From contig JAUMNV010000102.1 in assembly GCA_031295725.1 (NCBI GenBank), positions 1 through 12,602 on the forward strand: a stretch of DNA of 12,602 bases, in the 5' to 3' direction. Position numbers and translations under genes: made by a program. Below the pieces are notes generated by a model. The model made no database searches and had not been told where the DNA came from. It was given only the letters and a program-made list of their open reading frames with translations. Below, one piece after another: positions 7,879-12,602 of this stretch (position 1 is the stretch's first letter; each line of letters starts with the position of its first letter). The stretch is from Collinsella sp. GTDB lineage: Bacteria > Actinomycetota > Coriobacteriia > Coriobacteriales > Coriobacteriaceae.

Positions 7879-8862
7879 ATGTCGCGCAAGCCCGCCTACA
7901 AGCAAGTACTTTCCATCGGCACCGCCGTGGTGCTCGGGTTTGCGCTGTTTACGGGATCGCTCGACGGAGCGCCCAAGTTGCTGTCGCCGCAAAGCGATGA
8001 GCAGGCGGTAGCTCTGGCCGAGAAACAAAACGAAAGTCCCAGCCGCACCGACGACGAGGCGGACCTGGTCGCTCGGCTCGAATCGGGAACGGCGAGCTCC
8101 TCGGACCCTCAAAACGGCCAGGACTCTGGCGATGGCTCCGATTCCGCCGCAACCGACACCGGCGACGGCGCTTCCGCGGACAGCGCCGCCACCCCCATCG
8201 ACGAGGTCGAAAACCCCGACCTCAACCGCGCCCGCGGTGTTTATCTCAGCAGCATTCCCGACTACGCCGGCAACCCCTACGTTGCCCTGCGCGCCGACAG
8301 CACGCACCCGCTCGGCACACCATCATTCACGCTCGATGAATACGAGCGCGCTACAGAAGAGGGTTGCTTTAAGAAGTTCTCCAAGCTTGACAGCCTGGGC
8401 CGCACCCGCAAAGCGCTCGCCTGCGTGGGCCCCGAATCACTCGGTCAAGGCGAGCGCGGCGATATCTCGCGTATCCATCCCGCTGGATGGCGCCAGCAGC
8501 GCTACGACTTTATTCCGGGCCAGAGCCTCTACAACCGCTGCCATCTCATCGCCTGGTCGCTCTGCGGCGAAAACGCCAACCGCAAGAATCTCCTCACCGG
8601 CACGCGTTATCTCAACGAGACAGGCATGCTGCCGTTTGAGGAGCAGATTCTCGGCTACATCCGCGAGACGGGCAACCACGTGCTCTATCGCGTCACACCC
8701 ATGTATAACGAAGAGGAACTTGTCTGCCGCGGCGTGCGCCTTGAGGCGCAATCGGTCGAGGACCACGGCAAGACCCTCTGCTTCCACGTGTACTGCTACA
8801 ACCTGCAGCCGCACGTGCAGATCGACTACGCCACCGGCCGCAACCAGGCATCCGGAGACTAG
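7879..8862 (+). CDS. DNA/RNA non-specific endonuclease, exported or membrane-anchored (EndA/NUC family)
   Basis: The 327-residue protein has a short basic start (MSRKPAYKQ), then a hydrophobic segment at about 10-27 (VLSIGTAVVLGFALFTGS) that is a signal peptide or membrane anchor. An acidic Ser/Asp/Ala-rich linker (about 50-112) leads to a beta-beta-alpha-metal nuclease domain. YNRCHLIAW (218-226) holds the catalytic His222 in place of the DRGH of streptococcal EndA. GENANRKNLLTGTRYLNETGMLPFE (230-254) supplies the conserved asparagines that bind Mg2+ in this family. The family cuts DNA and RNA without sequence preference; members serve in DNA uptake, DNA trap degradation or nutrient scavenging outside the membrane. 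The start is set by AGGAG six bases before the ATG. It is single and converges on the EF-G-like gene. The family call is firm; whether the anchor is cleaved is not clear. Confidence 0.9.
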   Translation: MSRKPAYKQVLSIGTAVVLGFALFTGSLDGAPKLLSPQSDEQAVALAEKQNESPSRTDDEADLVARLESGTASSSDPQNGQDSGDGSDSAATDTGDGASADSAATPIDEVENPDLNRARGVYLSSIPDYAGNPYVALRADSTHPLGTPSFTLDEYERATEEGCFKKFSKLDSLGRTRKALACVGPESLGQGERGDISRIHPAGWRQQRYDFIPGQSLYNRCHLIAWSLCGENANRKNLLTGTRYLNETGMLPFEEQILGYIRETGNHVLYRVTPMYNEEELVCRGVRLEAQSVEDHGKTLCFHVYCYNLQPHVQIDYATGRNQASGD

Positions 8863-8923
8863 TGCCGACCGCACCGCCCGTAACCCAAAAATGATTCGTT
8901 TTCCTCCGTCCCCATGGGATCAA

Positions 8924-8958
8924 AAAAGGCCGCCCTGGATTACCCAGGGCGGCCTTTT
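8924..8958. terminator. Bidirectional terminator, nuclease / EF-G-like gene
   Basis: AAAAGGCCGCCCTGG (8924-8938) and CCAGGGCGGCCTTTT (8944-8958) pair perfectly around ATTAC, with A and T runs at the outer ends. It serves both convergent genes. Confidence 0.92.
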
Positions 8959-8991
8959 CGTCAGCACCTACATTGCAGGCAAAGTCACACG

Positions 8992-11067
8992 CTACTTGGC
9001 GCGGCCCTCCTCATAGCGCTCAACCAGCTTGGCCTGAACGTCATAAGGCACCTGCTCGTAGCCTGCAGGCTTCATGGTAAAGTCACCCGTGCCGCGCGTG
9101 ATAGAGCGCAGGCGCGTCGAGTAATCCGCCAGCTCTGCCAGCGGCGCCTGGGCAATGACCACGGTGTCTCCGCGCTCATCGGTCTCCATGCCCGTCACGC
9201 GACCGCGCGAGGCCGAGATGTCGCCCATCACGGCGCCGGCGTAGCTCTCGGGGATAGTCACCGTAATTTCCTCGATGGGCTCCAGCACCACTGGGTCGGC
9301 ATCGGCACATGCCTTGCGCAGGCCGATGCGAGCCGCCGCGCGAAACGCCATCTCGTTGGAGTCGACGCTGTGATACGAGCCGTCGTACACAGCCACGCGA
9401 ATGCCCGTGAGCGGGTAGCCGGCAATGATGCCGTCCTTCATGGTCTCCTGGACGCCCTTGTCCACGGCGGGAATCAGCGAGCGTGGAATGCGGCCGCCTA
9501 CGACCTCATCCACAAACTCGTAGCCGTCGCTCGTGCCGTCGGGCCCAATAAGCGGCTCCACGCGCAGCCAACAGTCGCCGTACTGACCGGCACCACCGGT
9601 CTGCTTCTTGTGGCGGCCCTGGGCGCTCGCCGTGCGGCGGATGGTCTCGCGATACGGAATGCGGATCGGCACGCTCTTGGCCACGACCTTGGTACGGTCC
9701 TCCAAACGGTTGAGCAGCACCGAAACCTGCGCCTCACCCACGGCGGAGATAATGGTCTGGCCGGTCTCCTCGTCACGATCGATGCTCATGGTCGGATCGG
9801 CCTTGCAGGCCTTCTCGATAAACGTGTAGAGCTTCTCTTCGTCCCCGCGATTCTCGGCCTCGATGGCAATGCGGTACTGCGAGTTGGGGAACTTAAACGC
9901 CGCAGCCTCGACCTTGCCGGTAATCGAGAGCGTATCGCCCGTCTCGGCCGCCAGCTTGGGTGCCACGATAATGTCGCCGGCATAGGCGTGACCGACCTCG
10001 GTCATGTCGCGGCCGCACATCACATACAGGTGAGCCAGACGGTCGCCCTTGCGCGTGCGCGCGTTGACCAGCTCAAGGCCCGGCTCAAGCGTACCCGTCA
10101 GCACCTTGATAAAGCTGATGCGGCCCTGCTGCGGATCGGCCAGGGTCTTAAACACAAACGCCACCGGACGATCATCGTCACTCGAAATCTTGAGCGAATC
10201 GCCGTCGATAAGCGGCATCTCGCCGTAGTCGGTCGGCGCCGGGAAGTACGTCGCGATGTCGTCCATCAGCGAGTTGACGCCCTGCTCCTTAATGCAATCG
10301 CCCGCAAAGACCGGCACAAAGATGCGCTCGGCAATCGCCTTCGACAGCAGGCCCTCAAGCTCCTCCTGCGTCAGCGTCTCCTCGCCTTCCAAGTACTTCA
10401 TCATCAGTTCGTCGTCGGCCTCGGCCACCAGCTCGCACAGATGGTCATGGGCTTCCTCGGCCTGGGCACGATACTCCTCGGGAATCTCCGACTCAACGGC
10501 TTCGGTGCCGTTGCAATGGCGCGCCTTCATGCGCACCAGGTCGATGATGCCGTCAAAGTCCTCGCCCTCGCCCCAGGGAAGGGTCACGGCGCCCAGGCGC
10601 GTGCCAAAGCGCTCCTGCAGCAGGTCCATCGTGGTCGCAAAGCTGGCCTCGGAGCGCGACAGGCGGTTTACGAACACCGCACGCGCCAGGCGCAGGTCCT
10701 CGGCGGCATACCAGAGCTTAACCGTCGTAGGCTGCGGGCCGGCCTCGGCGTCGACCACAAACAGAGCCGTCTCGCAGACGCTCATCGCGGCAAAGGCGTC
10801 GCCGATAAAATCGGGGTAGCACGGGGCATCGAGCACATTGATGCGCGCGCCCTTCCAGTCGATAGGCGCAATGGTCGTCGAGATGGAGAATGAACGCTTG
10901 ACCTCTTCGGGGTCATAGTCGAGCGTGGGCTTGGTGCCGTCGTGGCCGCCCAGGCGGGCGGTCTTGCCGGAAAGGTGGAGCATGGCCTCGGCGAGTGAAG
11001 TCTTGCCCACCCCGCCTTGGCCTACGAGCACCACGTTCCTTACGTTACCGGTCTTGGGAGCACCCAT
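8992..11067 (-). CDS. EF-G-like translational GTPase homologue (FusA2-type) with altered G motifs
   Basis: The 691 residues follow the whole EF-G plan: GTPase domain, beta-barrel domain II (about 290-375), domain III, domain IV with HKKQTGGAGQYGD, and domain V with ESYAGAVMGDISASRGRVTGME. It belongs to the EF-G-like paralogue group rather than main EF-G. G1 is GQGGVGKTS (16-24). Switch I has RSFSIST where EF-G has RGITI. G3 is DAPCYPDF (80-87), not DTPGHVDF, so the catalytic His is Tyr. G4 is VNRLSR (133-138), lacking the Asp of NKxD that reads guanine. Nucleotide use may thus differ from EF-G. The start is ATG 11067 because AAGGAGG lies 5 bases upstream; a longer frame to 11178 adds 37 residues without EF-G similarity. 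A role in translation or ribosome rescue is inferred only. Confidence 0.9.
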   Translation of the reverse strand: MGAPKTGNVRNVVLVGQGGVGKTSLAEAMLHLSGKTARLGGHDGTKPTLDYDPEEVKRSFSISTTIAPIDWKGARINVLDAPCYPDFIGDAFAAMSVCETALFVVDAEAGPQPTTVKLWYAAEDLRLARAVFVNRLSRSEASFATTMDLLQERFGTRLGAVTLPWGEGEDFDGIIDLVRMKARHCNGTEAVESEIPEEYRAQAEEAHDHLCELVAEADDELMMKYLEGEETLTQEELEGLLSKAIAERIFVPVFAGDCIKEQGVNSLMDDIATYFPAPTDYGEMPLIDGDSLKISSDDDRPVAFVFKTLADPQQGRISFIKVLTGTLEPGLELVNARTRKGDRLAHLYVMCGRDMTEVGHAYAGDIIVAPKLAAETGDTLSITGKVEAAAFKFPNSQYRIAIEAENRGDEEKLYTFIEKACKADPTMSIDRDEETGQTIISAVGEAQVSVLLNRLEDRTKVVAKSVPIRIPYRETIRRTASAQGRHKKQTGGAGQYGDCWLRVEPLIGPDGTSDGYEFVDEVVGGRIPRSLIPAVDKGVQETMKDGIIAGYPLTGIRVAVYDGSYHSVDSNEMAFRAAARIGLRKACADADPVVLEPIEEITVTIPESYAGAVMGDISASRGRVTGMETDERGDTVVIAQAPLAELADYSTRLRSITRGTGDFTMKPAGYEQVPYDVQAKLVERYEEGRAK

Positions 11068-11302
11068 GATGACCTCCTTGCAGGGCCGCGCGCAATGCGC
11101 GACGCCAACGGGGAGAGTTCGCGGTCGGTGCCATCCCGGGAGCAGCATGGTCGGCAACCGAGCCGACTCACCCTCCAAATGTCCTATGCCACCACCCTAC
11201 CCTCACGGGCGGCCGTCCATGCATACCTTTCGGCGCACGTATGAATACAGGCGGCGAGAGGAAGAGACAAGCTTGTGAGGCGATTATTGAACCCCGTCGA
11301 TG
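11068..11302 (-). promoter_or_regulatory. Upstream region and candidate promoter of the EF-G-like gene
   Basis: On the minus strand TTGTCT (11265-11270) and TATTCA (11242-11247) are 17 bases apart, a reasonable sigma-70-type promoter. It would give a leader of about 170 bases. CGCGCA-A-TGCGCG, close to the ribosome site, could form a small hairpin. I see no conserved riboswitch and no gene here. Confidence 0.45.
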
Positions 11303-11344
11303 CAAACAAAAAGCCGCCACAGACCGTAAGACCTGCGACGGCTT
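11303..11344 (-). terminator. Terminator of the amino-acid ABC transporter operon
   Basis: On the minus strand AAGCCG-T-CGCAG pairs with CTGTG-G-CGGCTT (with G-T wobbles) around a 10-base loop, followed by TTTGTTTGC. It lies 34 bases after the ATPase stop. Confidence 0.8.
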
Positions 11345-11377
11345 CGCCTCAATTAATAGTTGAGTAAATACCTGAGC

Positions 11378-12142
11378 CTATCCCTCGATACGGCTCAAGA
11401 ACTCACGGGTGCGCTGCTCACGCGGATGGTCGATGACCTGCTCGGCAGGACCCTCCTCGACAATGCGGCCGCCATCCATAAAGACTACGCGGTCGGCAAC
11501 ATCGCGCGCAAACTGCATCGCGTGGGTCACGATCACCATCGTCATATTCTGCGCGGCAAGGTCTTTAATGACATGCAGCACCTCGGCCGTCAGCTCGGGA
11601 TCGAGTGCCGAGGTTGGCTCGTCAAAGAATAAGATTTCCGGATCGAGCGCCAGGGCGCGGGCAATACTCACGCGCTGTTGCTGACCGCCCGAAAGCTCAC
11701 ACGGAACCTTGTTCTCGTTGCCCGTAAGCCCCATCTGCGCGATCAGCTCGCGCGCACGAGCTTCCGCCTGCTCGCGCGGGCGCTTAAGCACGCGGATCGG
11801 CGCGTCGATGATGTTTTTCATCACGGTATAGTGCGGGAACAGGTTGTAATTTTGGAACACCAAGCCGAATCGCGAGCGTGCCCGCTTGGGCACATCGCCC
11901 TTCGCATAGACCGCGCCCGAACCCGCATCCGTCGCAACGGCAAGGTCACCAAACGAGAGCGAGCCTCCGTCGAGTGTCTCGAGCAGCGTGGCACACCGCA
12001 GCAGCGTGGACTTGCCGCCACCCGAAGGCCCGATAATCGCCACGACCTCGCCACGCTTGACCTCGAGCGAAATATCCTTGAGCACCTCATTGCCGCCAAA
12101 CGCCTTGCGCGCGCTTTCGATTTTCATCACTGAGTTAGTCAT
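11378..12142 (-). CDS. Polar amino-acid ABC transporter, ATP-binding protein (GlnQ/HisP type)
   Basis: This 254-residue ATPase powers an importer for a polar amino acid. Visible: Walker A GPSGGGKST (38-46), Q-loop Gln97 in FGLVFQNYNLFPH, signature LSGGQQQR (150-157), Walker B LFFDE (171-175), D-loop SALD (178-181) and H-loop His207 in VIVTHAMQ. FQNYNLFPHYTVMKNI and the C-terminal HPREQRTREFLSRI are typical of the GlnQ/HisP branch (PAAT family). The start at 12142 was chosen because it overlaps the permease stop by 8 bases (translational coupling) and gives the normal length. The 17 codons further upstream lie inside the permease gene in another frame. ATG 12127 is a possible later start. It is the last gene of the operon. 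The linker 68-88 is slightly longer than in GlnQ. The substrate is not readable. Confidence 0.94.
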   Translation of the reverse strand: MTNSVMKIESARKAFGGNEVLKDISLEVKRGEVVAIIGPSGGGKSTLLRCATLLETLDGGSLSFGDLAVATDAGSGAVYAKGDVPKRARSRFGLVFQNYNLFPHYTVMKNIIDAPIRVLKRPREQAEARARELIAQMGLTGNENKVPCELSGGQQQRVSIARALALDPEILFFDEPTSALDPELTAEVLHVIKDLAAQNMTMVIVTHAMQFARDVADRVVFMDGGRIVEEGPAEQVIDHPREQRTREFLSRIEG

Positions 12143-12602
12143 GATAATAGTCCAGCTTCTTTTCGGCGGCGCCCAGCAGCATCTCGACCACAAAGTTAAA
12201 AATCCAGTAGATCAGCGCCGCGATCGCAAACGGCACCATGCTCACCTGCGAGGCGACCAGCGCCTTGGCCGTCGAGAACATCTCACCCACGCCAATGGCA
12301 AACGCCAGCGACGTGTCCTTGACCAGCGTGATGATCTCGTTGCCCATCGCCGGCAGAATACGCTTGGCGACCTGCGGCATCACGATATACAGAAACGTCT
12401 GCACGCGCGAGTAGCCCAGCACCTCGGCTGCCTCGTATTGACCACGCGGAATGGACTGCAGGCCCGAGCGATAGATCTCGGCAAAGTAACCGGCGTAGTT
12501 GATGATGAACGCCACGACGCACGCCGTCCACTTGGAATCGGGCGTGAGCGAAATGCCAAACACGTAGTACGGGGCAAAGTAGATGGCAAACATCTGCAGC
12601 AT
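12135..12602 (-). CDS. Polar amino-acid ABC transporter permease (HisM/GlnP type), partial
   Basis: The frame runs off the right edge, so the 155 residues are the C-terminal part. The first visible Met (MLQMFAIYFAPYYVFG) corresponds to an internal position of the usual RGTPLLxQLF segment and is not a start. Several membrane helices are visible (for example WTACVVAFIINYAGYFAEIY and PFAIAALIYWIFNFVVEML). The cytoplasmic EAA loop reads YRSGLQSIPRGQYEAAEVLGYSRVQTFLYIVMPQ, the coupling site to the ATPase. The family usually has a substrate-binding protein gene and sometimes a fused binding domain upstream; both would lie beyond the window. It ends in TAA overlapping the ATPase start by 8 bases. 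Confidence 0.92.
   Translation of the reverse strand: MLQMFAIYFAPYYVFGISLTPDSKWTACVVAFIINYAGYFAEIYRSGLQSIPRGQYEAAEVLGYSRVQTFLYIVMPQVAKRILPAMGNEIITLVKDTSLAFAIGVGEMFSTAKALVASQVSMVPFAIAALIYWIFNFVVEMLLGAAEKKLDYYHD

Noticed and set aside
8992..10893. Open frame of over 600 codons on the + strand opposite the EF-G-like gene
   Set aside because: Composition (His/Arg/Ala/Leu-rich, no recognisable domain) is typical of an antisense shadow; the minus-strand frame encodes clear EF-G domains.
11068..11178. N-terminal 37-residue extension of the EF-G-like protein
   Set aside because: No similarity to EF-G, no ribosome site at the upstream ATG, and a strong AAGGAGG directly before ATG 11067.
12135..12602. 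Complete 155-residue permease starting at the first visible Met
   Set aside because: The Met lies at the window edge within a segment that is internal in the family; the N-terminal helices are outside the window.

Overview
The window looks like chromosome of a GC-rich anaerobic actinobacterium of class Coriobacteriia, most likely Collinsella. This rests on GC-rich codon use, SD-led genes, the style of the GlmS, LarE and EF-G-like proteins, and a dispersed palindromic repeat of a type I associate with Collinsella intergenic regions. The genus is an inference, because there is no rRNA or other decisive marker here.

Layout: (1) bases 2-214 hold the 3' end of a GntR-type (FCD domain) regulator, + strand. 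(2) glmS (327-2174, -), making glucosamine-6-phosphate, and a LacI-family regulator (2487-3599, +) are divergently transcribed from a 312-base region with a perfect 9+9 inverted repeat and two repeat elements. (3) A strong two-way terminator separates lacI from a HAD phosphatase (3713-4363, -), which is divergent from larE (4532-5410, +), a PP-loop sulfur transferase. (4) Bases about 5580-7725 form an accessory-looking module: an AlbA_2/HATPase_c_4/winged-helix protein (5707-7407, -) whose upstream region carries eight exact and several near copies of the 9-mer TCTCTCTAA, in both orientations and roughly helically phased. Same-orientation copies of the palindromic repeat flank the module. (5) A secreted or membrane-anchored DNA/RNA non-specific endonuclease (7879-8862, +) converges with an EF-G-like translational GTPase homologue (8992-11067, -) whose G3 and G4 motifs are non-canonical. 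(6) The window ends in a polar amino-acid ABC importer operon (-): the permease (partial, running off the right edge) overlaps the ATPase gene by 8 bases, and a terminator follows.

Most genes are core metabolism and transport without obvious mutual function. The strongest unexplained signal is the TCTCTCTAA box array in front of the AlbA_2 gene. It reads best as a multi-site operator for autoregulation, or for control of a small regulon. The second is the glmS/lacI palindrome with its additional half-site.
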